Shown piece by piece: positions 18,201-26,230 of a stretch of 64,000 nt of DNA. Every line of letters begins with the position of its first letter. Positions within the stretch are counted from its first letter, which is position 1. Position numbers and translations under genes: made by a program. The notes under the pieces were generated by a model. That model saw only the letters and a program-made list of their open reading frames with translations. It made no database searches and had not been told where the DNA came from. Location: the NCBI GenBank assembly GCA_018266915.1, contig JAFDZM010000067.1:1-64000 (forward strand), written 5' to 3'. This stretch comes from Bacteroidota bacterium. GTDB taxonomy: Bacteria; Bacteroidota; Bacteroidia; Sphingobacteriales; Sphingobacteriaceae.

Positions 18201-18621
18201 TTGGTGCAGCAAGCTGACCAACTATAGTGTACACGATTTCGTCATAGAATACTTCAGCATCCTGTTTTGATGCGAAATAGCCATAGCGCATTCCCCAGTC
18301 TTTCCAGCAATTAGCCATACGGTGGGCAACCTGCTTAATGCTTTTCTCAGAACCTGTTGTTCCATCGGGTTGAGGAACCATTGCCTTGCGGAAATATTTC
18401 TGTGCAAGGATGTCGGTAGCTACCTGCGACCATGAAGCCGGTACTTCAACATCGTTCATTTCAAAGACAGCGTCGCCCGAAGGGTTACGTATCACTGATG
18501 AGCGTTTCTCGTATTTGAACAGGTCATATACGTTTGTTCCTTCTTTGGTAAAGTATCTCCCGACCCTTAACCCTCCTTTGCCGCTTGGAGCGCTTGCTTT
18601 TTTTGAAATGTTTTTGCCCAT
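15289..18621 (-). CDS. nrdJ: Vitamin B12-dependent (class II) ribonucleotide reductase
   Basis: A 1110-residue adenosylcobalamin-dependent ribonucleoside reductase, oxygen-independent, supplying deoxynucleotides. The large catalytic barrel includes [21 protein letters not shown]-type active-site cysteines, [10 protein letters not shown] and [24 protein letters not shown]. The C-terminal part has a TSCPD domain ([20 protein letters not shown]) and a terminal zinc-ribbon with CNVCGH and CYKCLNCG. Length and layout fit the family. A candidate promoter lies 55 bp upstream and paired DnaA-like boxes lie beyond it. No cobalamin riboswitch was recognised in the leader. Confidence 0.95.
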   Translation of the reverse strand: [1110 protein letters not shown]

Positions 18622-18676
18622 ATCTATATATCTACTAAGTTATTATAGTGTTAAAAAATCCTTAGGGGTTTTTAAT

Positions 18677-18707
18677 CAAATTTATTGTTCTCTATAATCC
18701 GATTCAA
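18677..18707 (-). promoter_or_regulatory. Candidate promoter of nrdJ
   Basis: On the minus strand TTG, 20 bp, TAAATTTG, matching TTG-N17-23-TAnnTTTG; the nrdJ start is about 55 bp downstream. Confidence 0.55.
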
Positions 18708-18712
18708 TTTGG

Positions 18713-18803
18713 AGTTTTCCACACCGTGTGAAGTGGAACATGATTATTGCAAATGCTTCGCTATAATTATTTGATTTATAGTTTATTGTAACTGTGGAAA
18801 ACT
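18713..18803. promoter_or_regulatory. Palindrome and inverted DnaA-like boxes upstream of nrdJ
   Basis: TTTTCCACA at 18715-18723 and its inverse TGTGGAAAA at 18793-18801 match TTWTNCACA. The first overlaps a 22-bp imperfect palindrome (TTCCAC...GTGGAA) at 18717-18738. The position just upstream of the -33 element suits a regulator site. Confidence 0.35.
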
Positions 18804-19095
18804 AAAAAATGAAAAAAAATCGAAGAATTTTCAGTTAATTTTGTTATGTTTTTCGCTTAATAATGAAGTGGAAGATTATTTAAAGATACGAATATTTTTA
18901 GCAAAGGGCAACGGGACGAAGCTGCGGCACTTTTTCTTTAAAATTTAAGTAATAATTAAACCCTGGCGCCGTTTGAGGTTCTTATAAACGATACCAAACG
19001 TACTGAGATGAGGAAAATGATTGAAATTTATTGGGACTATTACTTTGTCAATCTCGACAGGCTATTCCTGAAAGTTTGTGAAGCGGCGGTGTATT

Positions 19096-19269
19096 GATTG
19101 TTGGAAGGTTTGAAAGTTGAAAGGTTGGAATGTTGCCTTTCCAGCGATCAGCCTTACGGTTTGGTTTTATCTATAAATAGCCAGGTAACAAAAAAATCCC
19201 GGATTATCCGGGATTTATATTATGGTTCAAAATAACCTTTCAACTTTACAACATTCCAACCTTACAACG
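19096..19269. repeat. Spacer array of GTTGGAA/GTTGAAAG words
   Basis: 19096-19141 holds GTTGGAAGG, TTGAAAG, TTGAAAGG and TTGGAATG in a row; 19229-19269 holds the inverse (CCTTTCAAC, TTTACAAC, ATTCCAACC, TTACAAC). The two blocks flank the pyk terminator and can pair. Confidence 0.6.
19195..19216 (-). terminator. Rho-independent terminator of pyk
   Basis: Stem AATCCCGGA/TCCGGGATT with a 3-nt loop; on the minus strand it is followed by a T-run (plus-strand A-run at 19190-19196). Confidence 0.9.
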
Positions 19270-19272
19270 GCC

Positions 19273-20709
19273 TTATTCCACCACAGAAACCTTAAGCATA
19301 TTGGTCTTACCCTGCTTAGTGATAGGCACCGATGCAGTGTTGATCACTACATCGCCAACTTCGATCAGGTTTTCCGATTTTAATATCTCATTTACATCGG
19401 CAATGGTTTGATCAGTACTTTCCAATTTATCATAATAGAATGCACGCACACCCCAAACCAAACTCAAAGCCTTCAATAGCGTTTTGTTAGATGTGAATAT
19501 ATAAGTGCCTGCTTTGGGACGGTGGCTCGATATTTCAAACGCAGTATAGCCCGATACAGTCATGGAAACAATCCCTACAGCATTGGTATGCTCGGCAAGG
19601 TAAACTGCCGATCCGCAAAGCGCGTCGCTTAGATAATTAGCCGGATTAAGCGGTGTAGGTGGCTCCAGAGTAGTATTATAAGGATAACCAAGTTCTTCTA
19701 CATTCCGTACTATCTTAGCCATCGTTTCGATAACGATTACCGGGAACTCGCCAACTGATGTTTCGCCGCTCAGCATCACTGCATCAGCGCCGTCAAGAAC
19801 TGAGTTGGCGACGTCATTTACCTCAGCGCGGGTTGGGCGAGGGGTTGTGATCATGGATTCGAGCATTTGTGTAGCAACGATAACCGGTTTTGAAGCTTCA
19901 CGGCATTTGCGGATGATCATTTTTTGCAGCAAGGGCACCTCCTCCAATGGCATTTCAACGCCCAGGTCGCCACGGGCAACCATCACGCCGTCAGTTGCAG
20001 CAACAATCGCATCTATATTTTCTATTGCTTCAGGCTTTTCAACTTTAGCTATTACGCGGGCGGCTTTTCCACTTCGTGCGATGATACGTTTCAATTCAAC
20101 TATATCCTCACCGGTACGAACAAATGAAAGACCGATCCACTCCACATCATTTTGAAGCGCAAATTCAAGATTTATCAAATCCTCTTCTGTTAAGCTTGGG
20201 ATGGATACTTTAGTATTAGGAAGGTTTACACCTTTACGTGATGTCAGGATACCGCCGTGTACAACCTCGCAAAGTACAGAGTCTTTACGATTGGTTTCGA
20301 TAACACGCATCTGTATCTTTCCGTCATCTAACAGGATGATTTCGTTTGGCCTTACATCCTGCGGGAAAGTTTCGTAGGTTATATATATACGGTTGTCGTC
20401 GCCGATACACTCATGCGTAGTAATATGTATCTGCGAACCGTTTACCAGGTGTATACCACCGTCTTTTACCAGTCCGATACGGATCTTAGGGCCCTGCAAG
20501 TCGGCCAGGATGCCCACGTTTACTTTATATTGTTCGTTTATTTCACGAATAGTATCGATAGTTTTCTGATGATCAGAAGGTCTTCCGTGCGAAAAATTGA
20601 GGCGGCATACATTTACACCTGCCTTAATCATTGACAATAGGATGTCCTTATTGGTTGATGCCGGACCCATTGTGGCAACAATTTTAGTACGGTTGTAAGA
20701 TAATTTCAT
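19273..20709 (-). CDS. pyk: Pyruvate kinase
   Basis: A 478-residue glycolytic enzyme converting phosphoenolpyruvate and ADP to pyruvate and ATP. Signature segments are TKIVATMGPASTNK at the N-terminus, RLNFSHG, the active-site lysine region AKVEKPEAIENI, GVMVARGDLGVE, KPVIVATQMLESM and the GADAVMLSGETSVGEFP loop. The C-terminal domain follows at about 350-478. The start is ATG 20709. A small palindrome (AGTGTA/TACACT, 20754-20770) lies upstream and could be a regulatory site. Confidence 0.97.
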   Translation of the reverse strand: MKLSYNRTKIVATMGPASTNKDILLSMIKAGVNVCRLNFSHGRPSDHQKTIDTIREINEQYKVNVGILADLQGPKIRIGLVKDGGIHLVNGSQIHITTHECIGDDNRIYITYETFPQDVRPNEIILLDDGKIQMRVIETNRKDSVLCEVVHGGILTSRKGVNLPNTKVSIPSLTEEDLINLEFALQNDVEWIGLSFVRTGEDIVELKRIIARSGKAARVIAKVEKPEAIENIDAIVAATDGVMVARGDLGVEMPLEEVPLLQKMIIRKCREASKPVIVATQMLESMITTPRPTRAEVNDVANSVLDGADAVMLSGETSVGEFPVIVIETMAKIVRNVEELGYPYNTTLEPPTPLNPANYLSDALCGSAVYLAEHTNAVGIVSMTVSGYTAFEISSHRPKAGTYIFTSNKTLLKALSLVWGVRAFYYDKLESTDQTIADVNEILKSENLIEVGDVVINTASVPITKQGKTNMLKVSVVE

Positions 20710-20786
20710 ATTTATCAGGGTTAAACTGGCTGTTTTCTTATTTGGTATCTAAATTAGTGTAGCACGTACACTTTTTAAAATCGGCG

Positions 20787-21212
20787 CTAAAATAAAAGAT
20801 TTTCGCGTGATTTAATTTTTTTTGGATCAATCTTTACTGCCGCCACAATTTCGGGTATCCGGTTAAGCCCTGTGATCAGCTGTTCCAAATCTACATCATC
20901 AATATAGTTCCTGATCATCAGAAAGTAATCGGCCTTACGCATTTCAGGCACCAGGTAGCCGTCTGATCCTTTATTGGCTAAAAAATAAAAATCTGTTTCG
21001 CTGGCTTCCCAATAATATTGGAACATGGAAAAATAAACCGGGCCCGATCCGGGCAGTAAATCTACTTCCAGGTCGGCGCTGCGGGTAAAACCAAATCTTA
21101 GGTGCTTGTTTATATGATGGCAAATACGGTAATCTTTCAGTGATGTGGTGATGGCGATCAACACAAAATCCAAATCGATCTCAAATTTTAATGTTTTCCT
21201 GTTCAAAATCAC
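20787..21212 (-). CDS. IPExxxVDY-type conserved protein
   Basis: A small Bacteroidota protein of unknown function whose usual place is beside pyk and acpP, as here. Typical stretches are FEIDLDFVLIAITTSLKDYRICHHINKHL near the N-terminus and KKIKSRENLLF at the end. I choose the GTG at 21212 (141 residues), because a TAnnTTTG box on the minus strand (21228-21235) lies inside any longer version. A TTG at 21206 is an alternative start. It is divergent from acpP. Confidence 0.75.
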   Translation of the reverse strand: MILNRKTLKFEIDLDFVLIAITTSLKDYRICHHINKHLRFGFTRSADLEVDLLPGSGPVYFSMFQYYWEASETDFYFLANKGSDGYLVPEMRKADYFLMIRNYIDDVDLEQLITGLNRIPEIVAAVKIDPKKIKSRENLLF

Positions 21213-21269
21213 TAATTTTGCCCGGCTCAAAAATACAAAATAGAAACTCACACAGTAAAAATTTGTTAC

Positions 21270-21297
21270 TTGTAAATGCCGAAAGTTTTTAGATTTG
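21270..21297 (+). promoter_or_regulatory. Promoter of acpP operon
   Basis: TTG (21270-21272), 17 bp, TAGATTTG (21290-21297), a good match to the Bacteroidota consensus, 62 bp before acpP. Confidence 0.55.
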
Positions 21298-21359
21298 TTA
21301 TTTGATAGATTTTATTTTTCTTTGCACTGAATTTTATTAATCATTAAACCATTAAAAGT

Positions 21360-21596
21360 ATGTCTGATATCGCTTCAAGAGTAAAAGCTATTATCGTAGA
21401 AAAATTAGGTGTTGACGAAAGTGAAGTAACACCTGAAGCTAGCTTCACCAACGATCTTGGTGCAGACTCGTTAGACACCGTGGAACTAATCATGGAGTTT
21501 GAAAAAGAATTTAACGTGGCTATTCCTGACGATCAGGCTGAAACTATAGGTACTGTAGGCCAGGCTATCGCTTACCTTGAAAAAAACGTTAAATAA
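21360..21596 (+). CDS. acpP: Acyl carrier protein
   Basis: A 78-residue acidic carrier protein of fatty-acid synthesis. The phosphopantetheine attachment site is Ser37 in [10 protein letters not shown]. It is followed after 18 bp by fabF and then rnc, the common acpP-fabF-rnc order. A promoter is visible upstream. Confidence 0.97.
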   Translation: MSDIASRVKAIIVEKLGVDESEVTPEASFTNDLGADSLDTVELIMEFEKEFNVAIPDDQAETIGTVGQAIAYLEKNVK

Positions 21597-21614
21597 GCTC
21601 CCTAACCTTACTAA

Positions 21615-22868
21615 ATGGAGTTTAAAAGAGTTGTAGTAACCGGGCTTGGAGCACTTACTCCAATTGGCAACAGCGTTCCTGAATATTGGGGATCTTTGAT
21701 CAATGGAGTGAGTGGCGCAGCCTTGATTAAGAGTTTTGACACTACAAATTTCAAGACAAAGTTTGCATGCGAAGTAAAAGGTTTTGATGCCGACGCATTC
21801 CTGGGCCGCAAAGATGCCCGCAAACTCGACCCCTTTGTTCAATACGCTTTATATTCGACCGAGGAAGCTGTAAAAGACGCAGGATTAGACTTTTCAAAGC
21901 TTGATACCAACCGTATAGGCGTGATATGGGGATCGGGCATTGGTGGTTTAAAAACCTTTTTAGACGAAGTAGTTGCTTTTGCCAAAGGTGACGGCACACC
22001 ACGTTTTAACCCATTCTTTATTCCTAAAATGATAGCGGATATTGCTCCCGGGCATATCTCTATTAAATATGGTTTAAGAGGGCCTAACTTCACGACAGTT
22101 TCTGCCTGCGCTTCATCCAACAATTCGCTTATCGATTCATTTAACTATATCCGTTTGGGTAAAGCTAATATGTTCATAACCGGAGGTTCTGAAGCAATCA
22201 TAAACGAAGCAGGTATAGGCGGCTTTAACGCGATGCACGCTCTTTCAACCCGTAATGACGATCCGGCTACTGCCTCTCGTCCGTTCGACCTTGACCGCGA
22301 TGGTTTTGTTGCCGGCGAAGGTGCAGGAACGATCATCCTGGAAGAGCTGGAGCACGCCAAAGCACGTGGTGCCAAGATATACGCTGAAATGATAGGCGGC
22401 GGCATGAGTGCGGATGCATATCATATGACAGCCCCGCACCCTGAGGGCTTAGGCGCTGCATTGGTAATGAAAGCTGCTTTGGATGATGCAGGCTTAAAGC
22501 CAACTGATATTGACTATGTAAACGTTCACGGAACATCAACCCCAATTGGTGATCCGCAGGAAGTTAAAGCAATACAAGATACTTTTGGAGAAGATATTTA
22601 CCGTATAAATATCAGCTCTACCAAATCAATGACGGGCCACTTGCTTGGTGCCGCCGGTGCTGTTGAGGCTATAGCCGCTATTCTGGCCGTTAAAAATGAT
22701 ACGATCCCACCAACGATTAATCACTTTACTGACGACCCTGCTTTCGATCCGAAAATTAATTTTACCTTCAACGTTGCACAGAAAAGAGTAGTTAGGGTAG
22801 CACAAAGCAACGGATTTGGCTTTGGCGGCCACAACGCTTCAGTTATATTTAAGAAGTACGAAGATTAA
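21615..22868 (+). CDS. fabF: 3-oxoacyl-ACP synthase II
   Basis: A 417-residue condensing enzyme elongating acyl-ACP with malonyl-ACP. The Cys-His-His triad is visible: Cys165 in VSACASSNNS, the His of VNVHGTSTPIGD and the His of SMTGHLLGAAG. The glycine-rich C-terminus NGFGFGGHNAS is typical. It lies in the operon between acpP and rnc, with 9 bp to rnc. Confidence 0.97.
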   Translation: MEFKRVVVTGLGALTPIGNSVPEYWGSLINGVSGAALIKSFDTTNFKTKFACEVKGFDADAFLGRKDARKLDPFVQYALYSTEEAVKDAGLDFSKLDTNRIGVIWGSGIGGLKTFLDEVVAFAKGDGTPRFNPFFIPKMIADIAPGHISIKYGLRGPNFTTVSACASSNNSLIDSFNYIRLGKANMFITGGSEAIINEAGIGGFNAMHALSTRNDDPATASRPFDLDRDGFVAGEGAGTIILEELEHAKARGAKIYAEMIGGGMSADAYHMTAPHPEGLGAALVMKAALDDAGLKPTDIDYVNVHGTSTPIGDPQEVKAIQDTFGEDIYRINISSTKSMTGHLLGAAGAVEAIAAILAVKNDTIPPTINHFTDDPAFDPKINFTFNVAQKRVVRVAQSNGFGFGGHNASVIFKKYED

Positions 22869-22877
22869 ATAGATTGA

Positions 22878-23603
22878 ATGCCAATCAGACGGTTCTATAA
22901 GCTTTATTTATCACCTAACAGAAAATACGTAAAATCTTTGAAGAATTTGCTCGGATTCGTTCCGGGCAATTTGTCTTTATACAGATTGGCTTTTCGTCAT
23001 AAATCCGTAGCACAGAACGTAAAAAAAGGTGTGAAGAACAGCAACGAACGCCTGGAGTTCCTGGGTGATGCCGTACTGGGCAGCGTGGTAGCAGAAGTAC
23101 TCTTCAAACTATACCCTTTTGAAGACGAAGGCTTCCTGACGGAGCTTCGCTCAAAAATTGTAAATCGTGGTAATCTTAACCAACTGGCCCGTAAGCTTGG
23201 TTTTGAGCAATTGATTCAATACGACAATCGCATGGTGAATTCTACGCGCCAGGGCTCGTTATTGGGTGATGCGTTTGAAGCATTGATCGGGGCTATATAT
23301 CTGGATAAGGGTTATGATTTTACCAAAAACTTCCTGGTGAACCATATTATCAAATCGCACATCGATATCCACAAACTGGAACAAACCGAAACCAACTTCA
23401 AGAGCAAGCTCATTGAATGGTGCCAGCGCCACGGTAAGGATATTACTTTTGAACTCATAGAAAACGGTGACGGCGAAAGCAATAAGCTATTTACCGTTCA
23501 AGCCAGCATAGATGGCGAGATCATGGGCCAGGGTAAGGAGTTCAATAAAAAGAATGCAGAGAAGCTGGCTGCTGAGCGGGCTTGCGAGGCATTGTCGATA
23601 TAA
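22878..23603 (+). CDS. rnc: Ribonuclease III
   Basis: A 241-residue double-stranded RNA endonuclease acting in rRNA and mRNA processing. The signature NERLEFLGDAVLGSVV holds the catalytic acidic residues, and LLGDAFEALIGAIYLDKG holds the second acidic pair. A dsRNA-binding domain follows at about 170-240 (NFKSKLIEWCQ, KKNAEKLAAERACEAL). It is the last gene of the acpP operon and ends within a long hairpin. Confidence 0.96.
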   Translation: MPIRRFYKLYLSPNRKYVKSLKNLLGFVPGNLSLYRLAFRHKSVAQNVKKGVKNSNERLEFLGDAVLGSVVAEVLFKLYPFEDEGFLTELRSKIVNRGNLNQLARKLGFEQLIQYDNRMVNSTRQGSLLGDAFEALIGAIYLDKGYDFTKNFLVNHIIKSHIDIHKLEQTETNFKSKLIEWCQRHGKDITFELIENGDGESNKLFTVQASIDGEIMGQGKEFNKKNAEKLAAERACEALSI

Positions 23604-23694
23604 TCTGAACTATGATTTTATTGATTTTTTGATGGACTATGACTTAGTTCATTAATCATAGTATTCATTTAATCAGTTAAATCATAGTTCAGAT
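23603..23694. terminator. Long inverted-repeat spacer between convergent genes
   Basis: Perfect 16-bp arms ATCTGAACTATGATTT and AAATCATAGTTCAGAT enclose more words of the same kind (ACTATGACTTAG, TAATCATAGTA). It fills the whole gap and probably ends transcription from both sides. Confidence 0.6.
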
Positions 23695-23698
23695 AATT

Positions 23699-24439
23699 TC
23701 AATATAACTTCTGCAACCTCGCCTCAGGCCTGTCTTTCACCTTTAAGTAATAATTATAGGATTTCTTGATAAACTGGATCAGCTGGTAATCGTTCCATTC
23801 CTTCATATTATCATATGAGGGCCGGTATGCTACCATGAATTTATCAACCTCGTCATCAGAAGTCATTTTAGTAACACTTTTTACCAATTCCTTCGTGTAC
23901 CGTTTGTCAACAGCGCTGGCTTCCTGTTCATTTTTTGCATATTCAGCAAAGCGGCGGGCTTGGGCTGGTGTCTTGCCAAACAGGTTATAAAATGCCGTAA
24001 TAGGTGAATTGACAAACTGCCAGAACGGAAGTGATTTGCCATCGTTATAAATACCCTGGCTTCGGTATTCCTTCATTACTTCACTCAACTCCTGCTGTTT
24101 GGATTGACTCTTGATGGTTACCTGGTTTAGTTCTACCACGGGCTGCATGTAGACTATCAGATCATTGTTATTGAGCACGGCAATTTTCTGTGGTGTATAC
24201 CCCGTTTTTGTAACTTCTAATGTATCGCCAACGGATGCTTTGATACTGAACCCGCCCAGTTCATCGCTCATCATTAATGTCTGCGTTTTTAAGTCAGTCA
24301 CCACAGCCTGCGATATCCTGTCGGGTGTGCTTTTCTTGAATATAATGCCTTTAATGGTCAATGTCTGCTGTGCATAGCTTAAGCCATGTAATAAACAAAG
24401 CGTTAAAGTATAGTATGTTAGTTTTTGGAATAAACGCAT
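23699..24439 (-). CDS. Carboxypeptidase-regulatory-like domain protein, secreted
   Basis: A 246-residue protein with a signal peptide ending near SYAQ. The first ~100 residues form a CarboxypepD-reg-like beta-sandwich (IKGIIFKKSTPDRISQAVVTD, LGGFSIKASVGDTLEVTKTGY). The remainder is helical, rich in Lys/Tyr and unknown. The start is ATG 24439; a longer version would run through a TACTTTTG -7 box at 24445-24452. It is convergent with rnc. The function is unknown; the domain usually occurs in surface proteins of Bacteroidota. Confidence 0.75.
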   Translation of the reverse strand: MRLFQKLTYYTLTLCLLHGLSYAQQTLTIKGIIFKKSTPDRISQAVVTDLKTQTLMMSDELGGFSIKASVGDTLEVTKTGYTPQKIAVLNNNDLIVYMQPVVELNQVTIKSQSKQQELSEVMKEYRSQGIYNDGKSLPFWQFVNSPITAFYNLFGKTPAQARRFAEYAKNEQEASAVDKRYTKELVKSVTKMTSDDEVDKFMVAYRPSYDNMKEWNDYQLIQFIKKSYNYYLKVKDRPEARLQKLY

Positions 24440-24488
24440 TCCTGCAAAAGTATATAATGTAGAACGCAAAAAATGTAAAAAGATGTTA

Positions 24489-24584
24489 ATGTTTAGTGAT
24501 CGGTTAACCAGTTATAGGTGACTAGGAGTGTAAGATTGTAACTAGTCACTGATTAACCGATCACCGGTTAACTAATCACCAAAA
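24489..24584. repeat. Spacer array of GGTTAACTAATCACC-type words
   Basis: Between divergent genes, words such as GTGATCGGTTAACCAG, GGTGACTAG, ACTAGTCACTGATTAACCGATCACC and GGTTAACTAATCACC recur on both strands and can pair. It sits immediately upstream of the yicC -7 box. Confidence 0.55.
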
Positions 24585-24599
24585 AAATTATCTTTGCAC

Positions 24600-25475
24600 A
24601 TGATAAAATCAATGACAGGGTATGGGATTGCCAGTTTTGATTCAGGCAGTACAAAATATACCGTCGAAATCAAGTCCCTGAACAGCAAATTCCTCGAATT
24701 ATCGCTCCGTATTCCAAAAGCATTTTCCGAAAAAGAATTCCAGTTGCGCAACGAATGCAATAAGCAGATCGAACGCGGAAAGGTTAATTTATCTATCAAT
24801 GTAGAGCAGGCAGATTCATCTGTTAAAGCTGCCGGTATCGATAACGATTTACTGAAAAACTATTACAATCAGCTTAAAGCAGTAAGCGAAGAACTGGGCG
24901 AGCATGGTGGTAATCTACTGCAATTAGCGCTTGGATTACCGGAAGTAGTAAAATATGATGAAGAATCTGTATCTGAAGAGGAATGGAAAATAGTTGAACG
25001 CACCTTTCAACAGGCGCTTGCTGCTTTTCAGAAATTCAGGGGCGATGAAGGAAACGTGCTGGAGCAGGATGTAAAAATGCGCATTGGTTCTATCCTGAAA
25101 AATCTGCAGGCGGTAGAAGTTGAGGAACCCAAACGTATCCCCGTTATCCGTGAGCGTTTGACCCAATTTTTGGGTGAGGCTGTAGGGCGTGAAAATGTAG
25201 ACCAAAACCGCTTTGAGCAGGAACTGATCTATTACATCGATAAACTGGATATTACTGAAGAAAAGATCCGCCTGAAAAGCCACTGTGATTATTTTATTGA
25301 GACACTGAAAAGCGCCGACGCCAACGGTAAAAAACTGGGTTTTATATCACAGGAGATCGGTCGCGAGATCAACACTTTAGGCTCAAAAGCCAACGATGCC
25401 AACATCCAGAAATTGGTAGTGGGTATGAAGGAAGAATTGGAAAAAATTAAGGAACAACTGCTAAATGTGTTGTAA
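24600..25475 (+). CDS. yicC: YicC/YloC-family endoribonuclease
   Basis: A 291-residue protein. The N-terminal YicC domain begins with MIKSMTGYGIA and contains EIKSLNSKFLELSLRIP. The C-terminal domain has RLKSHCDYF-type residues and the closing FISQEIGREINTLGSKANDANIQKLVVGMKEELEKIKEQ signature. Members are RNA endonucleases. I use ATG 24600; a TATCTTTG box ends only a few bases upstream. It is followed by gmk, a common pairing. Confidence 0.9.
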   Translation: MIKSMTGYGIASFDSGSTKYTVEIKSLNSKFLELSLRIPKAFSEKEFQLRNECNKQIERGKVNLSINVEQADSSVKAAGIDNDLLKNYYNQLKAVSEELGEHGGNLLQLALGLPEVVKYDEESVSEEEWKIVERTFQQALAAFQKFRGDEGNVLEQDVKMRIGSILKNLQAVEVEEPKRIPVIRERLTQFLGEAVGRENVDQNRFEQELIYYIDKLDITEEKIRLKSHCDYFIETLKSADANGKKLGFISQEIGREINTLGSKANDANIQKLVVGMKEELEKIKEQLLNVL

Positions 25476-25562
25476 AGTTGAAATGTTGGAAAGCCGGAAT
25501 GTTGTTTTATAACAGCATCAATTAAGAACTTTTCAACTTTCCAACTTTCCAACATTTCAACA
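25472..25562. repeat. Spacer array of GTTGGAAAG words
   Basis: The left block (AAGTTGAAATG, TTGGAAAGCCGGAATG) and the right block (CTTTTCAAC, TTTCCAACTTTCCAAC, ATTTCAAC) are inverted. The same word family occurs beside pyk. It lies within the yicC-gmk gap and ends just before the gmk start. Confidence 0.6.
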
Positions 25563-25564
25563 AA

Positions 25565-26134
25565 ATGAAAGAAGGAAAACTGATCATATTCTCAGCGCCA
25601 TCCGGAGCAGGTAAAACAACTATTGTGCAGTATCTGCTTACTAAAATACCTGACCTGGAATTTTCTATATCGGCAACCACACGTCCGCCAAGGGGCGATG
25701 AGAAAGAGGGTAAGGATTATTATTTTATTAGCAAGGAAGAGTTTCTGCATAAAATCGCCAAAAAACATTTTGTTGAGTTTGAAGAAGTTTATTCAGGTAC
25801 TTTTTATGGCACCTTGCGCGAAGAGATAGAACGTATTTGGGCAAACGGTAAAACCGTAATATTTGATATAGACGTTGAAGGTGGCTTACACCTGAAACGT
25901 AAATACGGCGAAGCTGCTTTAGCTATCTTTGTTCAACCCCCGTCCTTGCAGGTTCTGATAGAGCGCCTAACCGGTCGCGGTACGGATAGTAAGGAAAAAT
26001 TACAGGAACGCTTTGCAAAAGCAGAAAAAGAATTGAATTACGCTCCTCAATTTGATATTATCCTGAAAAATCACGATCTTCAAACGGCATGTGCAGAGGC
26101 TGAGTTGCTTGTTACTAATTTTCTCAAGAATTAA
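25565..26134 (+). CDS. gmk: Guanylate kinase
   Basis: A 189-residue enzyme phosphorylating GMP to GDP. The P-loop is SAPSGAGKTTIV near residue 10. The GMP-binding region is SATTRPPRGDEKEGKDYYF and VEFEEVYSGTFYGT, followed by FDIDVEGG. Standard length. It lies between yicC and nadD on the same strand. Confidence 0.96.
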   Translation: MKEGKLIIFSAPSGAGKTTIVQYLLTKIPDLEFSISATTRPPRGDEKEGKDYYFISKEEFLHKIAKKHFVEFEEVYSGTFYGTLREEIERIWANGKTVIFDIDVEGGLHLKRKYGEAALAIFVQPPSLQVLIERLTGRGTDSKEKLQERFAKAEKELNYAPQFDIILKNHDLQTACAEAELLVTNFLKN

Positions 26135-26230
26135 TTAAGCCTGTGGTTGGTGGTTCATCCCATGAACCATGAAAGGGGTTCCGCAGACTTAGCAAATACT
26201 ATTATTTGTGAACTATTAACCGTAGACTAA

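Larger units (their letters stand above)
18804..19272. other. Intergenic region between nrdJ and pyk
   Basis: No gene is seen. The left half is AT-rich. The right half holds the word array and the pyk terminator, listed separately. Confidence 0.5.

Noticed and set aside
18622..18900. Cobalamin riboswitch upstream of the B12-dependent reductase
   Set aside because: I found no B12-box-like sequence in the leader.
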